Shown here in pieces: positions 18,030 through 27,491 of a stretch of DNA of 64,000 nt. Within the stretch, counting starts at the first letter, position 1. Every line of letters starts with the position of its first letter. Source of the DNA: an uncultured Acidimicrobiales bacterium. Its GTDB lineage: Bacteria > Actinomycetota > Acidimicrobiia > Acidimicrobiales > SZUA-35. The notes under the pieces were generated by a model. That model saw only the letters and a program-made list of their open reading frames with translations, searched no databases and was not told where the DNA came from. The translations under genes were made by a program, and so were the position numbers. The DNA is taken from assembly GCA_937925335.1 (NCBI GenBank), contig CALEWY010000039.1, positions 1 through 64,000 on the forward strand, in the 5' to 3' direction.

Positions 18030-18449
18030 ATGAGGGGCGAATTCGCCCAACATCTCAAGGCGACGCCATCGCGTGCCGTAGCCATTTCAACGAAACGGAC
18101 GGCTTCCATGGCAATGACGCAGGCAGCAATCGACACAGCGGTGACCCCAACGGTCGATCCGCCGACAGAAATCACGAAGACGACATCTCGCACAACGACC
18201 CCAGCGCGTCGCACCACTGCGACGCCCTCAGCGCGCCCGTTGAACGAAACAATCGAGGCGCGTGAACGACTCACCGCTCGTATCGAGCGTGACCGCAAAG
18301 AAGACAAGAGCGGCCTGATCTACATGGTGCTCCTCGGTGGAGCGGCCTGCCTGGCACTGACCGGCGTTGTTCGCACCGCGATGGTCGAACCAACGGCCAC
18401 GAGCCCCGACGCTCCGCCACCAGCAGTCTTCGAACAGCCGGCTGAGTAG
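18030..18449 (+). CDS. putative small membrane protein
   Basis: ORF with one TM segment (GLIYMVLLGGAACLALTGVV) after a Thr-rich N-terminus; start uncertain. Confidence 0.4.
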   Translation: MRGEFAQHLKATPSRAVAISTKRTASMAMTQAAIDTAVTPTVDPPTEITKTTSRTTTPARRTTATPSARPLNETIEARERLTARIERDRKEDKSGLIYMVLLGGAACLALTGVVRTAMVEPTATSPDAPPPAVFEQPAE

Positions 18450-18547
18450 TCAGCACGCTGACGGCCAACGGCACGGAGCGACGTGCCGATCGGCAACGCC
18501 GTTTGCAATGCACGCGCACCGAGTTGGTCGCTCAGCTACCCCGTTGC

Positions 18548-20083
18548 CTAGAACTCTTCGGCTGGGGCTCCGCCACCACCACCGCCGCCACCGCCTGCAG
18601 CAGCCGGGTTGGGACGCCGGCTCATGTTCTCGAAGCGTGTGAAGTGGCCCAAGAAGGCCAGCTTCACCGTGGCCGTTGGGCCGTTTCTGTGCTTCGCGAC
18701 GATCACCTCGGCCACTCCCTTTTGATCGGAGTCCGGGTTGTAGATCTCGTCTCGATACAAGAACATCACGGCGTCGGCGTCTTGCTCCAACGCTCCAGAC
18801 TCACGAAGGTCTGACAGCATTGGCCGCTTGTCCTGGCGTTGTTCCAAGCCACGGTTGAGCTGGGCAAGGGCCACAACCGGGCACTCGAGCTCACGAGCGA
18901 GGATCTTCAGGTTTCGACTGATCTCGGACACCTCGACCTGGCGGCTCTCGGCGTTTGAGCGGCCGGTCATGAGCTGGATGTAGTCGACGACGATCATGCC
19001 GACGTCACCAACCCGGCTCTTGAGCCGGCGAGCCTTCGCCCGTATCTCCATCACGGTGACTTGCGGGTTGTCGTCGATATAGATCGGAGCCTCGGCAAGG
19101 CGACCAACGCTGTGGCTGATCCGGTTCCAGTCGGCCTCATCGAGGCGGCCGGTCTTGACGCGGGTGGCGTCGACTCGAGCGTCCGAGCACAAGATTCGCT
19201 GTGACAGCTCGAGCTGTCCCATCTCCAAGCTGAAGATGAGGACGGGCTTCCCCGACTTCATCGCCGCATTCGCCGCCATTCCAAGGCCGAATGCGGTCTT
19301 ACCCATCGCCGGTCGAGCTCCGACGACGTAGAGCGCGTTGCGCTGCATGCCAGACATCAACTCGTCGAGGTCGTGATAGCCCGACGGGATACCGGTGATC
19401 GCATCGCCCTGCTCGTAGAGCATCTCGAGCCGGTCGAGGTTGGCCGACAGCAGGTCTTTGATCTCAGCGGTTGTGTTCGCCACGCGTCGCTGGGCGACAT
19501 CGAACATGCGCGCCTCAGCGTCATCGACCGCTTTCACGACGTCGTCTGGCACGCCGTAGGCCATTTCGGCGATCTCGTTGCTGACCGAGATGAGCTTGCG
19601 CAACAGCGCGTGCTCTTCGACGATTCGTGCGTAGTGGGCCGCGTTGCTGACCGCAGGAGTGTTCGCCTGCAGGTCGATCAGCAATGCAGGGCCACCGATG
19701 GCTTCAAGCAACCCAGCACGCTGGAGCTCTTCAGCGACGGTCACTGCATCGACGGGTTCACCACCGCCATACAAACCCACGATGGCGTCATAGACGTGGC
19801 CGTGGCCGGGCTTGTAGAAGTGTTCGCTCTCGAGCACTTCGATCGCGTCGGCGATCGCCTCGCGGCTGAGCAACATGGCGCCGAGTACCGACTCTTCGGC
19901 TCGAAGGTTGTGCGGGGGCACACGATCGAGACCACGCGCTCGGCTGGATGAACGACCCCCGCCGCCACCTCCACGACCACTGTCGAACCCACCGGTTGCG
20001 GCTTCGGAAAACCCACCGCCCATGGGCTGCCAGTCGTCATCGGACGGAGGCGGGCCATCGAATGGCGGGGGTGCGTCGCTCAT
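18548..20083 (-). CDS. dnaB: replicative DNA helicase
   Basis: VPPHNLRAEESVLGAMLLSREAIADAIEVL, GARPAMGKTAFGLGMAANAA, VVDYIQLM; start at MSDAPPPFDG. Confidence 0.97.
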   Translation of the reverse strand: MSDAPPPFDGPPPSDDDWQPMGGGFSEAATGGFDSGRGGGGGGRSSSRARGLDRVPPHNLRAEESVLGAMLLSREAIADAIEVLESEHFYKPGHGHVYDAIVGLYGGGEPVDAVTVAEELQRAGLLEAIGGPALLIDLQANTPAVSNAAHYARIVEEHALLRKLISVSNEIAEMAYGVPDDVVKAVDDAEARMFDVAQRRVANTTAEIKDLLSANLDRLEMLYEQGDAITGIPSGYHDLDELMSGMQRNALYVVGARPAMGKTAFGLGMAANAAMKSGKPVLIFSLEMGQLELSQRILCSDARVDATRVKTGRLDEADWNRISHSVGRLAEAPIYIDDNPQVTVMEIRAKARRLKSRVGDVGMIVVDYIQLMTGRSNAESRQVEVSEISRNLKILARELECPVVALAQLNRGLEQRQDKRPMLSDLRESGALEQDADAVMFLYRDEIYNPDSDQKGVAEVIVAKHRNGPTATVKLAFLGHFTRFENMSRRPNPAAAGGGGGGGGGAPAEEF

Positions 20084-20151
20084 GTCCTCGATCCTCTCTC
20101 GAAGTGGCTGTGGAGTCATAGACCCAAATGCTGTGAGTTTCGTCCGATTGC

Positions 20152-20302
20152 TGTGGACAACCTGTGGGGGGCAGGTTTTTCGGCGAGCAGACGGGGTGCA
20201 AAAACTCAGCCGTCGGCTCGAAATCCCCATATTCAGAGGGTCGCGGAGATCTTGGAACTCAACTTGACGTGAGCCCAGCAGTGTGGAAAAGCCTGTAGAC
20301 AA
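20152..20302. promoter_or_regulatory. DnaA-box-like cluster upstream of dnaB
   Basis: TGTGGACAA (20152-20160, perfect reverse of TTGTCCACA), TGTGGAAAA (20282-20290), TGTAGACAA (20294-20302). Confidence 0.5.
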
Positions 20303-20440
20303 CCGACCGCGAAGCGAACGATTGCAGCAACACGCAACCCAGCTGGGTGACGTATTGATCAACGTCTGTCGTGACCGGTGCAGGTGACCAGTGCAATGCA
20401 AGAGAGCACGACCGCCGAAGCGATCGTGCTCTTCCAGCGA

Positions 20441-20887
20441 TCAGCTTGCGACGACCTCGACGGTGATTGGGAACTGGACCTCATCATGAGGAGCAGCCAT
20501 CACCGAGTGCGTACCAACTTCGCGAATGCCTTCGTCGAGCTGGAGCATCTTGCGATCCAACTCAACACCGGTCTGCTCGACCGTGGCGGCCACGATGTCA
20601 GCCGCGGAGACAGAACCGAAGAGCTTGCCTTCGGCGCTGGCACGGGCCGTGACGGTGACCGGACGGGCCACCAACACCTTTGCGATTTCTTCAGCCGCTT
20701 CACGGTCCTTGGCGTTACGGAGCTGCCATGCCTTACGCATTGCTTCCGCTTGTGCCTCGACACCGTCGTTGGCTTTTTGTGCCTTGCTTGTGGGGATCAG
20801 GAAGTTCCGGGCGTACCCGTCAGCGACGTCAACGACATCGCCTCGGTTGCCAAGACCCTTGACCGCTTCGTGGAGAACGACTCGCAT
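20441..20887 (-). CDS. rplI: 50S ribosomal protein L9
   Basis: [36 protein letters not shown]. Confidence 0.97.
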   Translation of the reverse strand: MRVVLHEAVKGLGNRGDVVDVADGYARNFLIPTSKAQKANDGVEAQAEAMRKAWQLRNAKDREAAEEIAKVLVARPVTVTARASAEGKLFGSVSAADIVAATVEQTGVELDRKMLQLDEGIREVGTHSVMAAPHDEVQFPITVEVVAS

Positions 20888-21336
20888 CAGGCCTCTCCCT
20901 CGGTGGCAGCAACCGTTTCAGTCGTCTCGACCTCGGTTGCTTCGATCGCCTCGTTCTCAGCTGCTGCCGCAGCGTCGTCGTTGGCGCTTTCGTCCGGACG
21001 CTCATCGCGTGGACGGCGATCTCCGCGGTCACCGCGATCGCCCTTGTCGGGACGAGGGCCACGACGCTGGGTCGTGACACGGCTGGCGTACGGAAGGAGT
21101 CCCATCTCACGAGCGTTCTTGATGGCACGGGCCACCACACGCTGCTGCTGGGAGTCGTTACCCGACACACGACGAGCACGGATCTTGGCTCGGTCGGACA
21201 TGAACCGACGAAGGGTGTCGACGTCTTTGTAATCGAGATACTCGATGCCCTCGCTCGCAAGCGGGCTGATCTTCTTCTTCGAACGTCGATTTGCGTCTTT
21301 GGGCTTTGCCCGACGCGTGCTACGTGACTTTGCCAT
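20887..21336 (-). CDS. rpsR: 30S ribosomal protein S18 with long charged C-terminal extension
   Basis: [53 protein letters not shown] is the S18 core. Confidence 0.95.
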   Translation of the reverse strand: MAKSRSTRRAKPKDANRRSKKKISPLASEGIEYLDYKDVDTLRRFMSDRAKIRARRVSGNDSQQQRVVARAIKNAREMGLLPYASRVTTQRRGPRPDKGDRGDRGDRRPRDERPDESANDDAAAAAENEAIEATEVETTETVAATEGEA

Positions 21337-21893
21337 TAGAACGGCTCCTCATCGGGTGAATACGCGGGTGGGTTCTGGCGCCCGCTGTCGCCTCCTGACG
21401 GACCGAACGAACGTCCGCCGCCTCCTTGACCTTGCTGACCGCCGCCTTGTTGGCCGCCGCCTTGCTGACCGCCGCCTTGGTAGCCGCCACCGCCGCCACC
21501 GCCGCCACCACCTTGGAAGCCACCATCGGCTCGTTCGTTGCGCTGCACCTGAGCGGTGGCCCAACGAAGACTCACGGCGACATCGTCAGCGACGATCTCA
21601 ACCTTGGAGCGCTTCTCGCCTTCCTGGTTTTCCCAGGAACGCTGATCGAGTCGGCCGGTGACGGTGACTCGGCTGCCCTTCGCGACCGTCTCGGAGACGT
21701 TCTCGGCAAGCTGACCCCAACAGGTGACGTCGATCCACGACGTTGCCTCTTCCCATTCCTGGGTCTGGCGGTTCTGCCAGCGACGGCTCACGGCGACGCC
21801 AAAGTTGGCGACGGCCTGACCGCTCGGGGTGAATCGGAGCTCGGGCTCGCGGCCCGTGTTTCCGGTGATGTGTACGGCGTTGTCGATTGCCAT
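21336..21893 (-). CDS. ssb: single-stranded DNA-binding protein
   Basis: [29 protein letters not shown]; Gly-rich linker; C-terminal acidic tip DEEPF. Confidence 0.96.
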   Translation of the reverse strand: MAIDNAVHITGNTGREPELRFTPSGQAVANFGVAVSRRWQNRQTQEWEEATSWIDVTCWGQLAENVSETVAKGSRVTVTGRLDQRSWENQEGEKRSKVEIVADDVAVSLRWATAQVQRNERADGGFQGGGGGGGGGGYQGGGQQGGGQQGGGQQGQGGGGRSFGPSGGDSGRQNPPAYSPDEEPF

Positions 21894-21905
21894 GGGAACT
21901 CCCAG

Positions 21906-22229
21906 CTAGGCGGACGCGCCAGCGAGGCCACGCTTGTGGGCTTCGCCGAGCGGCAACCGCATGAACTTGTGGCGGATGACATCATCCGCAAGCCGCAGGG
22001 TGCGGTCGATCTCGACCAGCTCGTTCGGAGCCAAGAACTCGAGGACGACGTAGAAGCCTTCGTTGCGCTTCTTCATCTCGTAAGCGAAGCGACGCACGCC
22101 CCACTTGTCGACCTTTTCGAGCGTTCCGCCGACATCGTTGGCCAGCTCTTCAAGCTTGTTGACCTGCACCTGAACAGCCGATTCCTCGGTATCAGGCGTG
22201 AAAATAATCATCAGTTCGTAAGCACGCAT
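21906..22229 (-). CDS. rpsF: 30S ribosomal protein S6
   Basis: MRAYELMIIFTPDTEESAVQVQVNKLEELANDVGGTLEKVDKWGVRRFAYEMKKRNEGFYVVLEF. Confidence 0.96.
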   Translation of the reverse strand: MRAYELMIIFTPDTEESAVQVQVNKLEELANDVGGTLEKVDKWGVRRFAYEMKKRNEGFYVVLEFLAPNELVEIDRTLRLADDVIRHKFMRLPLGEAHKRGLAGASA

Positions 22230-22429
22230 CTGCGTACATCACCTCCCTGTGGACCCGACGGTGAAGCCGGAGCCCTCGACGGTCGAGGGCAGGGTTTGAT
22301 CGTGTGAGCGATTGTCCGAAGACAAACGCCGCGATCAGGACCCCACGATGCTAGCGGGGTGACGAGCCACCCCAACTGGTATGGAAAAGACCCTACGCAG
22401 GGTGTGTGACAGTCACATTGGATCGCTGT

Positions 22430-22660
22430 CGCAATCCGGGCTCCGCCCATCCGACTTACCCGCTCGGTGCTGCCGGCCTCCGGCCGTCAACCTCACCGCT
22501 CCGATATTGGGACTGCTCCGCAATCCGGGCTCCGCCCATCCGAGTTACCCGCTCGGTGCTGCCGGCCTCCGGCCGTCAACCTCACCGCTCCGATATTGGG
22601 ACTGCTCCGATGTTGGGACTGCTTCGCAATCCGGGCTCCGCCCATCTGGGTTACCCGCTC
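22430..22660. repeat. 89-bp tandem repeat, about 2.4 copies, with nested 17-bp duplication
   Basis: CGCAATCCGGGCTCCGCCCATCCGASTTACCCGCTCGGTGCTGCCGGCCTCCGGCCGTC... starts at 22430, 22519 and 22625 (89 bp, then 89+17). Confidence 0.85.
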
Positions 22661-22906
22661 GCTGGCGGGTCTCCTCCGTCGACACGCGTGACCCGCCTTC
22701 ACCGCGAGCTGACAGCCGCCAGCGAACGGCGGCTTCGCCCACACGGGTCGTCGCTCTTGCGGAGGTTGGGCGACGGTGGGGACCGATAAGGCGAGGACTC
22801 GGAGCGACGAAGGAGCTCCGCCGCAGCCGTCGGGGCACACCGGCGTCCAACCGGGCCTTGACTCGAGTTGAGAGCGACGGCGTCCAACCGGACCTGGACG
22901 CCGAGA

Positions 22907-23080
22907 CTACGAGTGCTCGACGACCTGGTGGGGGTAGTGGAGCATGCAGGGTTCACACCATTGCTCGGTGCCCTGTGCTGGCTTCACGCTCTCTTCGGTA
23001 TCCCACGCAGCCGGAGTCACATACATCCGCTGCACCTCGGTGAGTGTTGCCTCTTCCCCACCACAGCTCTCGCAAGTCAT
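22907..23080 (-). CDS. 57-aa zinc-ribbon-like small protein
   Basis: MTCESCGGEEATLTEVQRMYVTPAAWDTEESVKPAQGTEQWCEPCMLHYPHQVVEHS; paired CxxC motifs; nested in a longer track ORF. Confidence 0.65.
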   Translation of the reverse strand: MTCESCGGEEATLTEVQRMYVTPAAWDTEESVKPAQGTEQWCEPCMLHYPHQVVEHS

Positions 23081-23090
23081 GCCGTGGAAC

Positions 23091-25541
23091 CTAGCCCGAG
23101 GCGGTTGTGGTGGTCTCTTCGGGTTCGGTCGCCGGCGGCTGTGTTGGTTGCGTTGGGGGTTGTGTTTCGGTCGTCGAGTCGCCGGGCACGGTCGTCGACG
23201 CGCCCCCTTGACCCTCGGCGCCGCCTTCACCCTCAACGGTGGGAGGCGGCGCGACAACTTCTGGCTCGGGGAACGCACACGGCTCGGTGGTTGTCGTTTC
23301 AGCCGGCGCGGCTGTTGTCGTTGCGCCCTCGCCCTCAGCGGGCGGGACCGTCACGGGGATCGGCGCACACGGCGGAAGTGTCGTCGTGCTGAGCTCGGGG
23401 TTCAGGATCAAGCCGGGGAACTCAGCCTCGGTCGCAAGCGACGTACACGGCGTTCCGCCGCGTCCATTGTCGATCGCGGCTGCCCGCGCCATAAACGCAC
23501 TCCAGATCTGAGCTGGGAAGTCGCCACCGTGCACTTCGATCCCGCGGAAGTTGCCCATGTTGCGCGGCAAACCATCGGGCCCAGCGTCCGGGTAGCCCAT
23601 CCACACCGCCGAGGTGACGTCACACGTGAAGCCGACGAACCAGGCATCACGAGCGTCTTGGGTGGTTCCCGTCTTGCCTGCGGCTGCTTCGCCGAACTGC
23701 GCGTTACGGCCGGTTCCGCCAGTCACCACCTGCTCGAGAGCAAAGGTGACCTGGCGAGCGATCGACGGATCGAGCACCGGCTCTCCCGTGCGAACCTCTT
23801 CGTTCGTGCACGAGTCGCCAACCGGGTACCAACAGATCACGTTGCCATCCGCATCTTCGATGCGCTCGATCAACACGGGCTCGAACCGAGTGCCCTGGTT
23901 GGCGATGGTCGAGTAAGCGGCGGACATATCGAGCACCGACACCTCACCCGAGCCGAGCACGAGTGCGTTCACCTCGGGCAACTCGGCGCTCACACCAAGG
24001 TCGTTCGCCATCTGCACCACGGTTTGAGGCGAGAGGTCGACCATCAGCTGTGCGTAGACCACGTTGGACGACACCCGGAGTGCATCGACGAGATCTCGAT
24101 ACCCCTCGGAGCTTCCGCCACCGCCGACCGTCCACGTGTCGCCGTTGTTCGCGGCTTCGATCTCGATCACCGACGGCGCCGAATAGAACGAGCCTGCGGA
24201 GAAGCCCTGCTCGAGCGCTTCGGCCAGAGCGAACGTCTTGAACGACGAGCCAGGCTGGCGTCCTGACCCACCACCGGCGCGGCCGGTCGCAAGGTTCACC
24301 TGCGACGTCTCAAAGTCGTAGCCACCCATCATCGCAACGACGCGCCCACGGTCGTCGATGGCGACCAGCGCGGCAGACGGCGGGTCGTCACCATCGAAGC
24401 GCGGGTCGACCACCTCGGTCACCGACAAGAACGCCGCCGTCTGCATCTGAGGATCGAGCGTCGTGTAGATGCGGAAGCCACTTGTGAAGATCTCTCCGCC
24501 GAGATCAGGCTCGAGCGAGACGAGCTGTTGACGCACGGCCTCCATGAAGTACTCGGCGCCGATGTTGCCGCCGAGCACGTTGGTCGAGCTCTGGCGATCG
24601 GACGGAGGCTCGACGAGCTCGATCACCGAGATCTCCATCGCCGCGTCGGCTTCGTTCTGGGAGATGTAGCCGTCGGTCACCATGCGGGTGAGCACGGTGG
24701 CTCGTCGACGATCGGCTTCGGCGGGATCGTTGAACGGTTCTGCCGTTGAGGGAGCTCGAATCAGGCCGGCCAAGAAGGCGGAGTCAGCGAGGTTGAGCTC
24801 CTCAACGTCCTTATCGAAGTAAGCACGGGCGGCGGCTTGCACGCCGTAGGCCCCTCGGCCGAAGTAGATGCGGTTCAGGTAACGACCGAGGATCTCTTCG
24901 CGAGACAACGTTCGGGTGAGACGCACGGCGAGCGCCGCCTCTTCGAGTTTGGTGACGATGTTGCGATCAGCGTCGATGGCGAAGGCGTTCTTGACGTATT
25001 GCTGAGTGATGGTCGAACCACCCTGGGCGGCTCGACCTTCACGGGTGTTCTGGTAGAGCGCACGGGCAATACCGACCGGATCGATTCCGATGCGGTCGTT
25101 GAAGAAGTTCTTGTCCTCTGCGGCGACGACCGCGTTGATGGTGACCTGCGGGATCGAGGCGTAGGGGACGATCTCACGATCCTCACCAGCCGAGAGTGTG
25201 ACGGCGGCAGAGTCCGCATCACACGGCACGAGGATGTCGGCGGTGCAGATATAGGACGTCTGCGCCAGGTTGGCGAAGTCATCCTCTGGCAGCTCTTTTT
25301 GGGCGAGGAGGGCGATGCCGCCGAGGATCAGACCGAATCCGAAGAGCGTGAGCAGCAACAGGATTCGTCGAAAACGCCAAAGTGGATTGCGACGCCGATT
25401 CTTCGCTGGTCGAGGTCCGCTCAGGAGCCCGGTCTTCGAGCCCCCTGGTTTCGAGCGCGACTGGTTCGCCGTTGAACGGCTTGGCGGCTTCGACCCACGA
25501 GCAGGGGCGGAGCGGGCGGGCTTCGAGCGAGAAGAAGGCAC
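23091..25541 (-). CDS. bifunctional penicillin-binding protein (GT51 plus transpeptidase)
   Basis: VAAEDKNFFNDRIGIDPVGIARALYQNTREGRAAQGGSTITQQYVKNAF; GSSFKTFALAEALEQG; KTGTTQDARDAWFVGFT; Thr/Pro-rich tail. Confidence 0.95.
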   Translation of the reverse strand: MPSSRSKPARSAPARGSKPPSRSTANQSRSKPGGSKTGLLSGPRPAKNRRRNPLWRFRRILLLLTLFGFGLILGGIALLAQKELPEDDFANLAQTSYICTADILVPCDADSAAVTLSAGEDREIVPYASIPQVTINAVVAAEDKNFFNDRIGIDPVGIARALYQNTREGRAAQGGSTITQQYVKNAFAIDADRNIVTKLEEAALAVRLTRTLSREEILGRYLNRIYFGRGAYGVQAAARAYFDKDVEELNLADSAFLAGLIRAPSTAEPFNDPAEADRRRATVLTRMVTDGYISQNEADAAMEISVIELVEPPSDRQSSTNVLGGNIGAEYFMEAVRQQLVSLEPDLGGEIFTSGFRIYTTLDPQMQTAAFLSVTEVVDPRFDGDDPPSAALVAIDDRGRVVAMMGGYDFETSQVNLATGRAGGGSGRQPGSSFKTFALAEALEQGFSAGSFYSAPSVIEIEAANNGDTWTVGGGGSSEGYRDLVDALRVSSNVVYAQLMVDLSPQTVVQMANDLGVSAELPEVNALVLGSGEVSVLDMSAAYSTIANQGTRFEPVLIERIEDADGNVICWYPVGDSCTNEEVRTGEPVLDPSIARQVTFALEQVVTGGTGRNAQFGEAAAGKTGTTQDARDAWFVGFTCDVTSAVWMGYPDAGPDGLPRNMGNFRGIEVHGGDFPAQIWSAFMARAAAIDNGRGGTPCTSLATEAEFPGLILNPELSTTTLPPCAPIPVTVPPAEGEGATTTAAPAETTTTEPCAFPEPEVVAPPPTVEGEGGAEGQGGASTTVPGDSTTETQPPTQPTQPPATEPEETTTTASG

Positions 25542-25606
25542 GGGACGTGAATGCAGGGCGAGGGGGTTCGAAATGGGAGCTGCTTCTCAGCGAGAAGCAG
25601 CTCTCG

Positions 25607-26005
25607 TTACGGAGCGCTCTTTGCGACCGGACGGTTCTTCAGGAGAAATGATTCCCGAAGGTGGTTCCACCAGCACTGCCGGCAGACCTCCACTCGATAG
25701 CACGTGGTCGGGCGACCGCGGCGTCGTAGGGACATCAACTCAGACCGATCGGTCACGCAGCGACCGGCGTTCGGCAGGCCCGCACCAAACGCAAAAGTGA
25801 CGAGAACGAGATCGTCGGATTCACAAATCGGACAGTCGTCGTTCAGCGGCGTGCCGTGATGGTGGGCAACCCGACGCAGCTCGGGCTGTGCGTCGCACAC
25901 CTCATGCTGTTGACGGTGCCCGGCTTCGACAGCGTCGATGACGCGCTGACGAGCCAGTCGGTAACTCACGACACCGTCATTGTCGGACGCTCGCCAGCGA
26001 GGCAT
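25607..26005 (-). CDS. DUF5318-like protein
   Basis: CPICESDDLVLVTFAFGAGLPNAGRCVTDRSEL ... CYRVEVCRQCWWNHLRESFLL; start at MPRWRASDNDG. Confidence 0.7.
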   Translation of the reverse strand: MPRWRASDNDGVVSYRLARQRVIDAVEAGHRQQHEVCDAQPELRRVAHHHGTPLNDDCPICESDDLVLVTFAFGAGLPNAGRCVTDRSELMSLRRRGRPTTCYRVEVCRQCWWNHLRESFLLKNRPVAKSAP

Positions 26006-26096
26006 GAACGCAGAGGGTACCCGTCCGATCACGCCGACGACAGGCCGAACAACAACCAACGCCTGGGCGCGTCGCCAGGCTGGCGACTCCGAATCG

Positions 26097-27455
26097 CTAG
26101 CCGCGCCACTCCCGAAGCAGCCGGCGCGCCTCATCGGCGGAGAACGGACCGTGCTCCAACCGATGCTCGAGCAACTTGGCGACCACGGCGCCCACCTCTG
26201 GCCCCGGTTCGAGCTCCATCACCGCAATAACTTCAGCGCCATCGATCGGTGCAGAGAAGTCGGTCAGATCTTCGGTCTGGCCGACCGCGGCCACACGATG
26301 AGTTGCGCGGTCGACGACCTCATCGGCCACGCCCAGCACCGCCGCGGTCTCGAATACGGCCGGGACTCGCTCGAGCCCCACCCGATGAACAAGACGACGC
26401 AGCACCGAGTCGACGGCCTCGTCGGTCGTCGAGGCGTCAAACCGGCGCGGATCATCAGCGATCGCTCGAGCTGCGTCACAGATCTTCATCGTGGTGGTGC
26501 GGTCCTGCGCTGAGTAGCGACGCTCTCGCAGGAACGACTCGGCGCCATCGCCAATCGTGGCGCAGAACGCTGCCCGTCGAACGAGCGGTTCGGCATCAAC
26601 CGATGCCCGCGCGCTCGCCAGTTCCCACCGATCGACGGCGAGCTCTGGTGCGACCTGTGCCATCAAACCCGTGTCGGACAAGAAGGCGAATCCGAGTGCC
26701 GGCGAAGCCAACCGCAACAGCCGCTCGAACTCATCGTGGATGCGCTCGGCTGAGACGATGGCGAGGCGCTCCACGTGTTCGGTCACGGCGGCAGCGAGTT
26801 CCGGCGCAACATCCAACTCGAACCGAGGGATGAACCGTGCAGCCCGCATCATTCGCAGCGGGTCATCGGTGAATGAGATCGATGGGTCGAGGGGGGTCCG
26901 CAACACACGATCCGCAAGATCACGCTCGCCCCTGAACGGATCGATCAGCTCACCCGTCGTGGCATCAACCGCCATGGCGTTGATGGAAAAGTCCCGGCGC
27001 GAAAGATCAACCTCGAGATCATCACCAAAGGCGACCTGCGGTTTGCGCGATGTCGAGTCATAGGACTCCGCCCGATACGTCGTGATCTCGAGATCGAGCT
27101 CGTTGACCGTGGCCCCGATCGTGCCGAAGCGCTCGCCTTGGGTCCACAGGGCCGTCGCCGATGGCTGCAACAGGGACTTCGTCACCTCTGGCAAAGCATC
27201 GGTGGTGAGGTCAACGTCATTCACGAGGTCATTCACGAGGTCATTCGCGAGGTCACCGCCAAGCCCTGGCTTCCCAACACCGAGGCCCTTGTCGCGGCCG
27301 AGCATCAAATCGCGCACCACTCCACCGACCAGGTAAAGGTCGTGTCCCCGCTCGCGAAACCCCGCCGCGATCGGCTCGATCGCTTCGAAGATCGATCGGG
27401 CCTCAGCGCTCTCATGCCAGGTGCTTTCGCGCCAACTCGCCGTGCTCATGTGCAA
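26097..27455 (-). CDS. CCA tRNA nucleotidyltransferase / polyA polymerase family
   Basis: YLVGGVVRDLMLGR, DVDLTTDALPE, DFSINAMAVDATTGELIDPFRGERDLADRVLRTP. Confidence 0.93.
   Translation of the reverse strand: MHMSTASWRESTWHESAEARSIFEAIEPIAAGFRERGHDLYLVGGVVRDLMLGRDKGLGVGKPGLGGDLANDLVNDLVNDVDLTTDALPEVTKSLLQPSATALWTQGERFGTIGATVNELDLEITTYRAESYDSTSRKPQVAFGDDLEVDLSRRDFSINAMAVDATTGELIDPFRGERDLADRVLRTPLDPSISFTDDPLRMMRAARFIPRFELDVAPELAAAVTEHVERLAIVSAERIHDEFERLLRLASPALGFAFLSDTGLMAQVAPELAVDRWELASARASVDAEPLVRRAAFCATIGDGAESFLRERRYSAQDRTTTMKICDAARAIADDPRRFDASTTDEAVDSVLRRLVHRVGLERVPAVFETAAVLGVADEVVDRATHRVAAVGQTEDLTDFSAPIDGAEVIAVMELEPGPEVGAVVAKLLEHRLEHGPFSADEARRLLREWRG
27218..27253. repeat. 12-bp x3 in-frame repeat next to the nucleotidyltransferase DVD motif
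   Basis: CATTCACGAGGT x2 plus CATTCGCGAGGT, encoding NDLA-NDLV-NDLV before NDVDLTTD. Confidence 0.8.
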
Positions 27456-27491
27456 CTCGCCGTGCTCATGTGATTGACCTTGCTCACGAGA

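Noticed and set aside
22430-22660. Possible CRISPR array
   Set aside because: The 89-bp units are contiguous tandem copies with no unique spacers and no cas genes nearby.
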